Shown piece after piece: positions 25,701 through 34,711 of a stretch of 64,000 nt of DNA (position 1 is its first letter; each line of letters starts with the position of its first letter). Source of the DNA: Spirosoma panaciterrae DSM 21099 (lineage in GTDB: Bacteria; Bacteroidota; Bacteroidia; Cytophagales; Spirosomataceae); contig NZ_KB893194.1 in assembly GCF_000374025.1 (NCBI RefSeq), positions 1 to 64,000 of the forward strand, written 5' to 3'. A program made the translations under genes and the position numbers. The notes beneath the pieces were generated by a model. It saw nothing but the letters and a program-made list of their open reading frames with translations. It was not told the DNA's origin and ran no database searches.

Positions 25701-25819
25701 GATTCGATCCCGAAGTAAACACCGACCGGACCATCAACGGGATTCTGTCGTATGGCATCGATTACCTCAGCTACCCCAAAGCCAAAACGTTTGTATTTGG
25801 CCTGAACCTTACTTTTTAA
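22787..25819 (+). CDS. SusC/RagA-type TonB-linked outer-membrane transporter
   Basis: A 1010-aa outer-membrane transporter importing a bound solute with TonB energy. Signal peptide residues 1-30, then a carboxypeptidase-regulatory-like domain (VSGRVTDATTNEALAGCSVV ... DANGNYRI), the linker VVVIGYGSASKKDMTG, a plug with IRGPGGVRTGSTPLFVLDGI and ESIDVLKDASATAIYGARGA, and a C-terminal barrel ending FVFGLNLTF. The SusD partner follows 11 bases later. No glycoside hydrolase or sigma/anti-sigma pair is adjacent, so the cargo is unknown. The next locus degrades purines and pyrimidines, which makes a nucleoside-type cargo worth considering. Confidence 0.95.
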   Translation: MQHFYPSSPPLIHKWACLLLLAIGSVAMAGPGTVSTATPTTQNPAADITVSGRVTDATTNEALAGCSVVVKGTNRGTTTDANGNYRIVAPDGNSVLVFGFIGFVSQDVPIGNQTTINVTLKASASELAQVVVIGYGSASKKDMTGSVKSIKSTEFNKGIINSPEQLLQGKVAGVNVTSASGEPGGQQNITIRGPGGVRTGSTPLFVLDGIALDNSSTGGATNPLNFLNPQDIESIDVLKDASATAIYGARGANGVVLITTKKGKAGFSNFTLSSSLGISNLTRPLAVFSADEYRRQVPAVGGVLDDFKGNTDWQKEVTRTAQTWNHNLSFGGGTDKLTYYGSLGVQNQEGIIKNSRMSRYTGRINVSQKLLEDRLNLDVNLTASYTYNMRPPTETILGSAISANPTLPAYDTNGDPYKYLSGTNPLITLNLEKDMTTINRVVGNISPSFKITKDLVYKLNLGVDNSSSMRDVQSLPSLVPQQDGRLETIYRINRNILVENYFTYTLARQDHNLTALLGHSYQKIYVQERSSSINKFPISPIEPIYNPGLGQDLTLANNKPTGFALENELQSFFGRANYHYKDKYLATATVRADGSSKFGANNKYGIFPSFSLGWRLSEESFLKSGPFSDLKLRAGWGRTGNQEIPSKITQALFTSQVSASTSYPLAATGAYPAGTSYTRLANPDIQWEVSNQTDLGVDFGLFKGALTGSVDYFRKVSNNILLEVIPSDPVQPAGTFWTNVPDMTITNQGLELDLNYRYASLNGFRFDIGGNITFIDNVVNNSPYTVIPSGSASGSGLTSATINGYINGQPIGTFFLKNFIGLDDKGISKFQDVDGDGIITDKDRIAAGSALPTKQFNLNGNLAYKGFDLAINFNGVSGNKLYDNTANANFYKLRLSKGLNTTAEAIQYPNESINNSAPVSTRYLKNGSFFRLNNLTLGYNLDPKLIGMKRWISGIRLSATGQNLFVITKYDGFDPEVNTDRTINGILSYGIDYLSYPKAKTFVFGLNLTF

Positions 25820-25830
25820 TTCCGATTCCA

Positions 25831-27516
25831 ATGAATAAGAAACTCATATCCATGCTGGCCCTGGCCGGTATGCTCTTTATAAATGGTTGTACGAACCTGG
25901 CCGAAAAAGTTCTCGACGAGGCATCGGTTTCGGGCCTGACCGACCGGCAGGCAGCCGATGGCATCCTGGCCCCGGTTTATGCCCGATTGCCAGATATCTT
26001 TCTGCATACCAATTACTTCGCCATTCAGGAGATTTCGACCGATGAGGCCATCCTCCCCTATCGGGGCGGAACGGATTGGGGCGACAATGGTATCTACCTG
26101 GCCATGCACCAGCATACTTATACCAGTACCGACCCAAACCTGCGGAACACCTGGACACTCATTTTGCAGGGGCTATCACGAGCTATTACGGCCATCAATA
26201 CCCTGCCGACGCTGAAAGATCCGGTTACGAAAACCTATCTGGCCGAAGCCCGGGGCATGCGGGCCTATTATGGCTTGCTGACCCTGGATCTGTTTGGGAT
26301 CGTGTTTGTTAAAGACGACCTGGGAGCGACCTCAACCATTCTGCGTGGTACCGAAGCCGTCGAATACCTTAAAAACGAGTTTCTGGCCGTAGAACCTGAC
26401 CTGGAAACCGGGGTTGGTCCCGGTCGTCTGACCAAAGGAGCCGTTTGGGGGCTGCTGGCCCGGCTCTACCTGAATGCGGGGGTATATCGGGATATTTACG
26501 GCGCTCAGGTTACGTTTAAGCCGGAAGACATGGACAAAGTGGTTGAATACTGCGATAAGATCATCAATTCGGGCCAGTACCAACTGTCGAAAGATTACTT
26601 CGCCATTTTCAACTCCGACAACCACGACAACAAGGAGTTGATCTTTGCCGTCGACCAGCGGGCCGATCTGAACGGAACCAACCGGATGGCGTATTTCTCC
26701 CTCTCGGGCGACCAGTTTCCCATTCCGGCCTATCCGAATGCCAATGGAACCGACGGGCCAGCCATCACACCCGACTATTACCGTACCTGGGTGAATGCTT
26801 ATGCACCCAAAGATCCAACGGTCGATCCTCGTTTTTACAAGCAGAACCTGTCGATCTACTCCAATCCAGCCGACTCCTGCGTAGCTGAAGCCGATTTCAA
26901 CATCAATCGGGGGATTCTGCGGGGACAGCAATACGGTCTGATTCGTCGGAATGGGGTGTTCCTGAAATGCCCGGATGGGAAGTTTAAGGTGGCGAAACTG
27001 TATCACGATACCCGCAACAAGCCAACACTGGCCGTTGACTTTACCGAACAGATTGACTTCACCGTAGCGGGCAGCAACTACAATACCGGCTACCGGGTCG
27101 AAAAGTATGAGTTCAGCAAGAAATCGGTGAGTGGGCGAAATTTTGGGGAGGCCGATATTATCATTCTCCGGTTGGCGGATATCTACCTGATGCGGGCCGA
27201 AGCCAAACTTCGGAAAAGCAACGATGCAGCCAGCGCCCTAGCCGATGTCAATACGGTACGGGCGGCCCGGACGGTGACTGCCCCTCCTCCTGCCCTAACT
27301 GCAATGAATCTGGATTTGCTGTACCGGGAGCGTGGCTTTGAGTTGTACTGGGAAATGGTTCGCCGGACCGATATGATCCGGTTTGGCAAATACGAAGGCA
27401 CCTGGACGGAAAAAACGAACAGCGATAAACTAAAACGCATTTTTCCGATTCCACAAACCGCTATTGATGGAGCCTCTAATCTGCCTGGGTATCTAGTCCA
27501 GAATCAGAGTTATTAA
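25831..27516 (+). CDS. SusD/RagB-type surface lipoprotein
   Basis: The ligand-binding partner of the SusC transporter, a 561-aa surface lipoprotein. Signal peptide with lipobox FINGC (Cys20), then the SusD helical TPR-like N-terminal half (ARGMRAYYGLLTLDLFGIVF, VWGLLARLYLNAGVY) and the RagB C-terminal part with LRLADIYLMRAEAKLR and LLYRERGFELYWEMVRRTDM. Length is usual. A strong terminator lies 23 bases after the stop. Confidence 0.95.
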   Translation: MNKKLISMLALAGMLFINGCTNLAEKVLDEASVSGLTDRQAADGILAPVYARLPDIFLHTNYFAIQEISTDEAILPYRGGTDWGDNGIYLAMHQHTYTSTDPNLRNTWTLILQGLSRAITAINTLPTLKDPVTKTYLAEARGMRAYYGLLTLDLFGIVFVKDDLGATSTILRGTEAVEYLKNEFLAVEPDLETGVGPGRLTKGAVWGLLARLYLNAGVYRDIYGAQVTFKPEDMDKVVEYCDKIINSGQYQLSKDYFAIFNSDNHDNKELIFAVDQRADLNGTNRMAYFSLSGDQFPIPAYPNANGTDGPAITPDYYRTWVNAYAPKDPTVDPRFYKQNLSIYSNPADSCVAEADFNINRGILRGQQYGLIRRNGVFLKCPDGKFKVAKLYHDTRNKPTLAVDFTEQIDFTVAGSNYNTGYRVEKYEFSKKSVSGRNFGEADIIILRLADIYLMRAEAKLRKSNDAASALADVNTVRAARTVTAPPPALTAMNLDLLYRERGFELYWEMVRRTDMIRFGKYEGTWTEKTNSDKLKRIFPIPQTAIDGASNLPGYLVQNQSY

Positions 27517-27538
27517 TCCGTATTTCGAATACTGTACG

Positions 27539-27576
27539 CAGGCGGCCAGTTCATCAATCTGGTCGCCTGTTTTTTT
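27539..27576. terminator. Rho-independent terminator of susCD
   Basis: CAGGCGGCCAG (27539-27549) pairs with CTGGTCGCCTG (27559-27569), 10 of 11 plus one G-U, with a 9-base loop and a seven-T tail. Confidence 0.85.
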
Positions 27577-27627
27577 GACTGGACAGATCGATCGGATACA
27601 TCGTTGCCAGACCCAGGCTGATTAGCA

Positions 27628-28429
27628 TTAAATACGAATGGTTATTTCCGGGATACCGTTGATTTCACAGGCAGTTTGAGAAAACGAACTCCAATACGAT
27701 CCGAATACTTTCTGTGTCTTCGAGAGGGAGAAAAGCTCAACAACAGCCCGCTGCATTCCCTGGCTTGTGGTCCGGTTTACGGGTTCACAATTCGTTTTAA
27801 TACGTTCGCCAAACGTATTCATCAGGCAGAGCTTAACGGCTGTGTTATCCGAAGCCACATAAAAATTGGTCAGGGGTTCCCGCTGTATTTCCTGCTTCAT
27901 CGCGTCGATAAACAGGGTAAAGGGGCTCTGTATCCGAGCCTTCTGATTATCGGTTCGCCGGATATGAACGCCCATGGTATGCGCATTAAATGATTGGTTT
28001 TCATCGGCTAGGTTCTTCAGGATAGGAGCGATTGGCCGAAACGCACTATACGATGCATGAGGATCGTAAAAGTGGACGCAACTCGTCATATATAGAGTCG
28101 AATACTGCTTTAGCTGTAAAAAATCATAATTCTCTTTTGTCATTAGGTATAGTCTGGAGGTAGGGTAAAATGGGCCACTGCCAATTTTCCGCACCAGATC
28201 GGGTAAAAATAGATTTCGTCTTCGTCCATGCTAAAAAAAACAGGCACTCGCTTAGACTCAATCAGACTTATCCCTTTTATTGGTTCAAACAAGGCTGAAA
28301 ATGGGCAGTTTAATTGTTCATTCTGAATCCAGTATAGTTCAAGCGCTTGCTCCATCGCATTCGCAAATGCAATGGCCGAACTTATGGCCCGCATCCGATT
28401 GCAAAAACCAAGCAACGGATAAATTTCAT
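27628..28429 (-). pseudogene. Fucosyltransferase-like glycosyltransferase with two frameshifts
   Basis: The minus strand encodes one glycosyltransferase of about 267 aa in three pieces. The natural start is the ATG at 28429, overlapping the xdhC stop (TAATG); it reads MKFIRCL and then loses frame. The main N-terminal part, CNRMRAISSAIAFANAM ... NCPFSALFEPI, lies in the next frame and runs to 28143. The C-terminal part (GVHIRRTDNQKARIQSPF, FYVASDN, VFGSYWSSFSQTACE) lies in a third frame from about 28190. Adding one base to the A5 run at 28403-28407 and one to the T4 run at 28185-28188 joins everything into one frame of exactly 268 codons. The motifs resemble O-fucosyltransferase/GT23-like enzymes. 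It is either a decayed gene, a phase-variable gene or a pair of sequencing errors. Confidence 0.8.
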
Positions 28430-29463
28430 TACGCTTCAGGCAGTTTATGATCAACTTGCTGGCCCAAATGACCTGTTGATTTTCCAAGCGCAGGGGTATT
28501 CTTCACCCGAATAATTTCGGCCGCAATACTGACTGCAATTTCTTCCGGTGTCTGGCTATGGATGGGGATGCCAATCGGTGCGTGAATGCGTTTTATGAAC
28601 GTATCGGAGATCCCCTCGGCCCGATACTCAGCAAAAAGGGTATTCATCTTCGTCTGGCTACCCAACACCCCAAAATACCGAAACGTCTTGTTCTGCAAGG
28701 CCCGGATAGCCAGGTCATCGGTACGATAGCCAAACGTCATGACCACTACAAACTGGTTTCTGCCTGGTAGAATCAGATTGGCCAGATCACTATAGGTATG
28801 CACAAGGATTTTCTCATGGGCCAGGTCGTTCAGTTGCAGGGTGTGGAGGTCAGGCCGGTCATCGTAGATACGGATGTAAAAATCCATCTGACTCATCAGC
28901 CCGGATAATGCCAGCCCACAGTGCCCCCCTCCTACGATGATCAATTCGTTTTTAAAGCCCAGCCGCTCCTGATACCACCACACATCGGCCGATTGTCGGA
29001 CAAATCGGTAGTCACGATCGGGGGAGGTGTTTGCCGTATACTGAATGCCTGACGGGGACAAGGTCAATAGGCCGTTTTGACACTGGTCAAGACCAGCGAC
29101 AATCGCCTGAACAGCCGGTTCGTCGTGGGGCTGTAAAGGATACAGCAGTAGGGTTTGGTCGCCGGAACAGATCATACCGCTCTGGTTGCGAACGGCTTTC
29201 TTGTCGTGGTACTGCGTGCGGATAGCGGGTTCAGCGGTTTGCGATTGTAGCTTTTCTTTGGCCATTTCCACAAACTTGTGCTCCATGATCCCTCCCCCAA
29301 TCGACCCGGCCATTTTCCCCGATGCGGTTACCGCCATCAGAAACCCCTGCCGACCAGGGCTACTTCCATGACTCTCCAGTACATACAACAGCATCACGGG
29401 TTGCTTTTGCTGACAACTTTCAAGAATTAACTGCCAGACGAGCAGTGACTTCGGTTTGTTCAT
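28429..29463 (-). CDS. xdhC: XdhC/CoxI-family molybdenum-cofactor maturation protein
   Basis: Binds the molybdenum cofactor, helps convert it to the sulfurated form and loads it into xanthine dehydrogenase. The 344-aa protein has the N-terminal XdhC domain (LYVLESHGSSPGRQGFLMAV, GSIGGGIMEHKFVE) and a C-terminal Rossmann domain (ELIIVGGGHCGLALSGLM, MTFGYRTDD, YFGVLGS). Its start overlaps the end of xdhB by 44 bases, so it is the third gene of the xdh operon. Confidence 0.93.
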   Translation of the reverse strand: MNKPKSLLVWQLILESCQQKQPVMLLYVLESHGSSPGRQGFLMAVTASGKMAGSIGGGIMEHKFVEMAKEKLQSQTAEPAIRTQYHDKKAVRNQSGMICSGDQTLLLYPLQPHDEPAVQAIVAGLDQCQNGLLTLSPSGIQYTANTSPDRDYRFVRQSADVWWYQERLGFKNELIIVGGGHCGLALSGLMSQMDFYIRIYDDRPDLHTLQLNDLAHEKILVHTYSDLANLILPGRNQFVVVMTFGYRTDDLAIRALQNKTFRYFGVLGSQTKMNTLFAEYRAEGISDTFIKRIHAPIGIPIHSQTPEEIAVSIAAEIIRVKNTPALGKSTGHLGQQVDHKLPEA

Positions 29464-31741
29464 GGGCAGAGCGGACGGAGCCTGGTGTAGCGCGTGGTGG
29501 ATACAGAGCCATCAACACTTTCTCGGGCGTCATAGGGGCGTCATAAGGAATGATTGCCGTCGGGTTGAACGCCCGTATAGCTTTCCGAAGGGCAAAATAG
29601 GCGCCGATGCCGTACATAAGGGGTGGCTCGCCCACGGCTTTCGACCGAAAAATGGCCAGGTTATCCTGCTCGGTTTTCAACGGCTCAATGGCTATTTCTT
29701 TAGGCACAGAATACAGGTCAGGCACTTTATAGGTCGATAAGGCATTGGACCGCAATCGCCCCTCTTTATCATAAACAACCTCTTCCATGGTCATCCAGCC
29801 AAGCCCCTGCACGATGCCCCCCTCAATCTGTCCCCGGTCGATCAGTGGGTTCATACTGACCCCAAAATCATGCACCACCTTCACCGACTCCATTTCATAG
29901 GTTCCGCGAAGGCAGTCGACGGTTACTTCAACGATGGCCGTACCGTACACATGATAGGCAAACGGATGGCCTTTTTCACGGCTGGCATCATAGTGAATAG
30001 CGGGCGTAGCATAGTGGGCGTGCTCGGATAGACTGACGCGTTTCGTAAACGCTTCCATCACCAGCCGATTCCAGTCCCAGTCGGTTCGGTTACCATTCAC
30101 ATACACCCATTCATCTTGTATCGTAATGGCTTCGGCAGTCGTTTGTAATTCACCTGCCGCCACAACCTTTAGTCGTTCTCTAATTTCAGTGCAGGCCAGT
30201 TCTACCGCTTTCCCATTCAGATCGGCGGTGGCGCTGGCTGCCGAGGGCGATGTGTTCGCAATGCGGTACGTACTCGTTGTCTGCAATTTCACCCGTTCGG
30301 GCCGAATCGCCAGTGTTTGGGCAGCAACCTGAAGCATTTTTGTATTTACCCCCTGCCCCATCTCGACGGCCCCCGTACTCACGCCCACACTACCGTCGGT
30401 ATACACGTGTACCAGCGCCCTCGCCTGGTTCATGCGGGTGTTTGTAAACGAAATTCCGAAGCAAATAGGCATCAACGAAAAGGCCTTCTTAGTCAATAGG
30501 TTAACACTGTTAAATTGATCAATCCGGGCGCGAATTTCCTCCAGTCGATACAGCTCTATCGCTTTGTCCCAGCAGGCATGCGCTTCGCTTACGGCTTTCT
30601 GTCCATAAGCAAACTCATCGCCGGTTTTATTCAGGTTTGCCCCCTGAATCACCGTGGCTTCAATGCCTAATTCTTCCGCAGCTTTAGCAATGGCCGCTTC
30701 GATCACAAACATGCCCTGTGGCCCGCCAAACCCCCGAAACGCGGTATTGGGCGGAAGGTGTGTTCGGCAGCTATAAGCTGTAGCGGTTACGTTTGGGATA
30801 AAGTAGGTGTTGGTACAGTGAAACAAAGTCCGCTCTAAGACGGCTGGCGACAGATCGGCGGCCGCACCGGCATTCTGGTAAAATGTAGCTTCGTAAGCAA
30901 TGATCTTCAGGTGGTCGTCCAGACCGATTTTAAAGTCCGACGAATAGGGATGTCGCTTGCCCGTCATAGCCATATCCTCCATCCGATGCAGGGAATATTT
31001 AACGGGTTGTCGGAGCACATGCGCAGCCAACGCACACAAAGCTGCCCACATATTGGCCTGATCCTCTTTACCGCCAAAACCCCCACCCAGCCGGGTTACA
31101 TCGACATCAATCTTGTGCATCGCCAGACCCGACGAGCGCGAAACAGCGCGTTGCACAGCCGTTGGGCCCTGGGTAGACGAATAGAGTTTAATCCCGTTGT
31201 TCTCCTGTGGAACAGCATATGCGCCCTGGGTTTCAATATACAGATGCTCCTGACCGTTGGTTTCGGTTCGCCCCTCGAAGATATGTGAACACTGCGCCCA
31301 GGCCGTTGCAGTATCCCCCAACTTGTGGGTCCGGGGCCTGACAATCAGTTCCCCTTTCGCCTGCGCTTCGCGCGGGTCGGTAATGATGGGCAGCGGTTCA
31401 ATGTCGACGGTGATTTTTTTTACGGCTGAACGGGCAATGTCTTCGCTTTCGGCCACGACAAACACAATCGGCATTCCGCAGTAATGAACGTGGTGTTCGG
31501 CCAGTAGGGGTTCATCAGGCACGATGCCACCAATCTGGTTTTCGCCTGTTACGTCTTTGTATGTAAAGAGCTTGACTACACCGGGTACAGCTTGTGCTGC
31601 CGATAAATCCAGGTTTTTGATTTTTCCGTGCGCGACCGGCGAGCCAAACGCAGCACCGAACAGCGTTCCCCGAATCAGGGGGATATCGTCCAGATATACC
31701 GATTCCCCCCGTACATGCGTTCTGGAATCTATATTTTTCAT
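29420..31741 (-). CDS. xdhB: Xanthine dehydrogenase, molybdopterin-binding subunit
   Basis: Large catalytic subunit, oxidising hypoxanthine and xanthine to urate. 773 aa with the aldehyde-oxidase/xanthine-dehydrogenase a/b hammerhead (RGESVYLDDIPL), the Moco-binding segments GGGFGGKEDQ and AFRGFGGPQG, VEMGQGVNTKMLQVAAQTL, and the catalytic Glu in KAVGEPPLMYGIGAYFAL near the C-terminus. It lies downstream of the Fe-S/FAD subunit (93-base gap) and overlaps xdhC. Confidence 0.95.
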   Translation of the reverse strand: MKNIDSRTHVRGESVYLDDIPLIRGTLFGAAFGSPVAHGKIKNLDLSAAQAVPGVVKLFTYKDVTGENQIGGIVPDEPLLAEHHVHYCGMPIVFVVAESEDIARSAVKKITVDIEPLPIITDPREAQAKGELIVRPRTHKLGDTATAWAQCSHIFEGRTETNGQEHLYIETQGAYAVPQENNGIKLYSSTQGPTAVQRAVSRSSGLAMHKIDVDVTRLGGGFGGKEDQANMWAALCALAAHVLRQPVKYSLHRMEDMAMTGKRHPYSSDFKIGLDDHLKIIAYEATFYQNAGAAADLSPAVLERTLFHCTNTYFIPNVTATAYSCRTHLPPNTAFRGFGGPQGMFVIEAAIAKAAEELGIEATVIQGANLNKTGDEFAYGQKAVSEAHACWDKAIELYRLEEIRARIDQFNSVNLLTKKAFSLMPICFGISFTNTRMNQARALVHVYTDGSVGVSTGAVEMGQGVNTKMLQVAAQTLAIRPERVKLQTTSTYRIANTSPSAASATADLNGKAVELACTEIRERLKVVAAGELQTTAEAITIQDEWVYVNGNRTDWDWNRLVMEAFTKRVSLSEHAHYATPAIHYDASREKGHPFAYHVYGTAIVEVTVDCLRGTYEMESVKVVHDFGVSMNPLIDRGQIEGGIVQGLGWMTMEEVVYDKEGRLRSNALSTYKVPDLYSVPKEIAIEPLKTEQDNLAIFRSKAVGEPPLMYGIGAYFALRKAIRAFNPTAIIPYDAPMTPEKVLMALYPPRATPGSVRSAHEQTEVTARLAVNS

Positions 31742-31833
31742 AGGCTATCCCGTTTATATAGACCGCAGATGATTCTGATCAGTATGATTTGTTAAGATCG
31801 GTGTCAATCCGAATGAGCATACCCATCTGCGTT

Positions 31834-33249
31834 CTATTGAGCCAATAACGACTCTACCTTCAACTCCGGAAACAACTTAATAAAATGTGCTTTAATCAAC
31901 TGACTGAGCAATAACCGTTTATAAGCTTCAGTCCCGCGTGCATCACTAATGGGTGCTATGTCGGTTTGTGCAACCTGCGTGGCTTCAAGAATCACGGCTT
32001 CCGTAAGGGGCTTTCCGGTTAAAAATGCTTCCGTATTGGTCAATCGCCTGGGGATTGGGGCAACGCCACCCGCCGATAATTTCACCGAGGTTATCAGATT
32101 CCCATCGACTAGCAGTTGAATGGCCGAGTTGACGCTGGCAATGTCGAGATGGGTTCGCTTACTGACCTTCTCAAAATTGAACCGGCTCGAAGGACTGGGC
32201 AAATCGAAGGTAATTTTTTCCAGAATTTCCTCAGGTTGCCTGTCGAGGGTTTTATAGCCCAGATACAGGTCTCGCAATGGTAAACTCCGGCTTTGTGTAC
32301 CGTCGTTGAGGGTAATGTCGGCATCCAGTGCCAGAAACACGATCGTAAAATCACCAATTGGGGAGGCATTGATCAGATTCCCCCCGATAGTAGCCAGATT
32401 ACGAATCGGTGTTGATGAAATCAGTTTTGTATACGCCTTAAAATCGGGGAAATAGCGCTGCAGTATGGGTGATTCCATCAGGTCAGTTACGGTTGATGCA
32501 GCACCAATATCACATGTATTCCCTTCCTGACGAATCCCTTTCAGGGATGCTTTTTCCGCTAAAAACAGAATGGATGACTCTTTTAACGCATCATGCTTCT
32601 GCACATATACATCCGTACCCCCGCCTACGCGTTCAGCAAGCGGAAAATCATTTCTCAGTTCGCCATTCAGGTGGGCCGATAAACCAAGCAGTCGCTCCTC
32701 AATGGTAGAAAAATAGCCCGGTAAAATTCCGCGATCAGCCACAAACTGTGTTGGTACTTCGTTCGTGCGCGATTCCAGTAATTGAGCAACCCGTGCAGCC
32801 GCCCGCTCAATCGACTTATAGCCCGTACAACGACAGATATTGCCATCGATAGCCGCATGGGCATTCTGTATGGTAGCGGCATTCTTGCTGAGGCAAAACC
32901 CCGCCAGCGACATCACAAAACCGGGTGTACAGAACCCGCATTGCGTTGCCGATTCCTCGACCATTGCCTGCTGAATCGGATTCAGTTCGTCCTGGTTTAT
33001 GCCTTCTATCGTAACGATGTGTTTCCCGTGGACATTTCCCAGCGGCATCAGGCAAGAGGTAGCTGTCCGGTAACGTAATTCCCCGGTCGCAACATCACCC
33101 ACTAATACGGTACAGGCTCCACAATCTCCTTCCCGACAACCGATCTTTGTTCCGGACAGGTATTGATGATAGCGCACAAAATCAAGCACCGTTGTTCCAG
33201 GCGGCAACGATGTCCTAACGTCCTTCGTATTTAAAATAAAGGAAATCAA
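31834..33249 (-). CDS. xdhA: Xanthine dehydrogenase, Fe-S/FAD small subunit
   Basis: Electron-transfer subunit that passes electrons from the Mo centre to NAD through two [2Fe-2S] clusters and FAD. The N-terminal domain has CREGDCGACTVLVG (cluster ligands around 38-46), then CGFCTPGFVMSL and GNICRCTGYKSI for the second cluster. The middle contains the FAD motif GGTDVYVQ and ATIGGNLINASPIGD, and a CO-dehydrogenase-type C-terminal domain follows. At 471 aa it is a fused Fe-S/FAD form. It is the first xdh gene. Confidence 0.95.
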   Translation of the reverse strand: MISFILNTKDVRTSLPPGTTVLDFVRYHQYLSGTKIGCREGDCGACTVLVGDVATGELRYRTATSCLMPLGNVHGKHIVTIEGINQDELNPIQQAMVEESATQCGFCTPGFVMSLAGFCLSKNAATIQNAHAAIDGNICRCTGYKSIERAAARVAQLLESRTNEVPTQFVADRGILPGYFSTIEERLLGLSAHLNGELRNDFPLAERVGGGTDVYVQKHDALKESSILFLAEKASLKGIRQEGNTCDIGAASTVTDLMESPILQRYFPDFKAYTKLISSTPIRNLATIGGNLINASPIGDFTIVFLALDADITLNDGTQSRSLPLRDLYLGYKTLDRQPEEILEKITFDLPSPSSRFNFEKVSKRTHLDIASVNSAIQLLVDGNLITSVKLSAGGVAPIPRRLTNTEAFLTGKPLTEAVILEATQVAQTDIAPISDARGTEAYKRLLLSQLIKAHFIKLFPELKVESLLAQ

Positions 33250-33335
33250 TGCGTTTGTTATAAGTTATTCCAGATTAAGCCACTAGCCGATCCCTGGTAG
33301 GGTATTCTTCAAAAAGCGCTGTCGATTCATGGATA

Positions 33336-34604
33336 TCAGTGATCGTTCAGAGGCAGGCCACGCCGTTGGAATTCTTTCCAGTTCAGGTATTCGTCGCCTT
33401 TGCGCTGTTCGACCATCGTGATGCAGCCATCTACCGGACAAACTAATTTACACAAATTACAACCAACGCACTCATTTTCGATGATCGAATAGGTGTTATA
33501 GGGCTTTCCGTAGGTCAGGTTGATGGCCTGATGCGAGGTATCTTCGCAGGCGATGTAGCATAACCCGCAATGGATGCACTTGTCCTGGTTGATGTTCGCA
33601 ACAATATGGTAGTTGATGTCGAGGTCTTCCCAGTGCGTGATGGTCGGAACCGATTTACCAATAAAGTCGTAAATGGTTTTAAACCCTTTTTCATCCATCC
33701 AGTTGTTCAGTCCATCGCACAGGTCGTCGATGATGCGAAAGCCATGCTTCATAACGGCCGTACATACCTGCACTGAAGTAGCCCCCAGCAACATAAACTC
33801 GGCAGCATCTTTCCAGGTACTGACGCCCCCAATCCCTGAGATTGGTACGCGCGATGTAACGGGGTCCTGAGCAATGGTCGTCAGCATTTTTAGGGCAATG
33901 GGCTTCACTGCCGGACCACAATACCCACCATACACCGATTTTCCGGCCACGTATGGATTCGGTACAAACGTGTCTAAATCGACTCCCGTTACAGACTGGA
34001 TCGTATTGATCAGCGACAGGGCGTTTGTACCGCCTTCGACGGATGCCCGTCCGGTGGGCACGACCGAATGTACATTGGGAGTCAGTTTCGTAATAACCGG
34101 AATCGTGGCTTTTTCCATGACCCATTCCACCACCATTTTCGCGATGTCAGGGTCCTGCCCCACGGCCGCCCCCATGCCGCGCTCGGTCATGCCGTGTGGA
34201 CAACCGAAGTTCAGTTCCAGACCATGAGCGCCTGTATCTTCGACCTGCGCAATCAGTTCATGCCATTTTTCGCGGGTATTATCCGCCATGAGCGACACGA
34301 CCATGGCCCGGTCGGGAAACTCCCGAACGCATTCGGCAATCTCACGCAGGTTGATGGCAAGCGGTCGATCCGATATCAGTTCGATATTGTTCAGCCCCAT
34401 CACCCTGCTGCCGTTATAATCGACGGCCGAATAGCGTGATGATACATTTTTGACCTGTGAACCCAGCGTTTTCCAGACAACTCCCCCCCAGCCGGCTTCA
34501 AAAGCCCGTAGGACATTGTATTTTTTATCCGTCGGCGGAGCACTCGCCAGCCAGTACGGATTTGGCGATTGGATACCGAGAAAGTTTGTGCTTAAATCAG
34601 CCAT
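33336..34604 (-). CDS. preA: NAD-dependent dihydropyrimidine dehydrogenase, PreA subunit
   Basis: Catalytic FMN subunit reducing uracil and thymine to 5,6-dihydropyrimidines. 422 aa: a DHOD-like TIM barrel with NPYWLASAPPTDKK, GLELNFGCPHGMTERGMGAA, ITKLTPNV and VPISGIGGVSTWKDA, the active-site Cys in YGGYCGPAVKPIAL, and two C-terminal [4Fe-4S] motifs, CIHCGLCYIAC and CVGCNLCKLVCPVDGC. The partner PreT lies just upstream, across a hairpin. Confidence 0.95.
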   Translation of the reverse strand: MADLSTNFLGIQSPNPYWLASAPPTDKKYNVLRAFEAGWGGVVWKTLGSQVKNVSSRYSAVDYNGSRVMGLNNIELISDRPLAINLREIAECVREFPDRAMVVSLMADNTREKWHELIAQVEDTGAHGLELNFGCPHGMTERGMGAAVGQDPDIAKMVVEWVMEKATIPVITKLTPNVHSVVPTGRASVEGGTNALSLINTIQSVTGVDLDTFVPNPYVAGKSVYGGYCGPAVKPIALKMLTTIAQDPVTSRVPISGIGGVSTWKDAAEFMLLGATSVQVCTAVMKHGFRIIDDLCDGLNNWMDEKGFKTIYDFIGKSVPTITHWEDLDINYHIVANINQDKCIHCGLCYIACEDTSHQAINLTYGKPYNTYSIIENECVGCNLCKLVCPVDGCITMVEQRKGDEYLNWKEFQRRGLPLNDH

Positions 34605-34608
34605 AATT

Positions 34609-34711
34609 TAAAGAGTGAAAGAGCGAATGAGTGAATGAGTGAAAGTTGCTTACGCCAGCGTGTGCCACACCAGCGAATCACTCTTTCATTCTTGCACTCT
34701 TTCGCTCTTTA
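34609..34711. repeat. Long GAGTGAAA-type hairpin between preT and preA
   Basis: Arms 34609-34642 and 34678-34711 (34 bases each) match as an inverted repeat at 28 of 34 positions; several mismatches are G-U type. The arms are built from AGAGTGAAAGAGCGAATGAG-like units. The right arm includes the last codons and stop of preT (34686-34711), so this element overlaps coding sequence. Confidence 0.85.

Noticed and set aside
26332-27006. 224-codon minus-strand frame opposite the SusD gene
   Set aside because: Shadow frame of a clear SusD gene, with low-complexity V/G/I content and no motifs.
28143-28487. 114-codon minus-strand frame starting inside xdhC
   Set aside because: Its first codons are xdhC read out of frame; the rest is the N-terminal part of the frameshifted glycosyltransferase, whose natural start is 28429.
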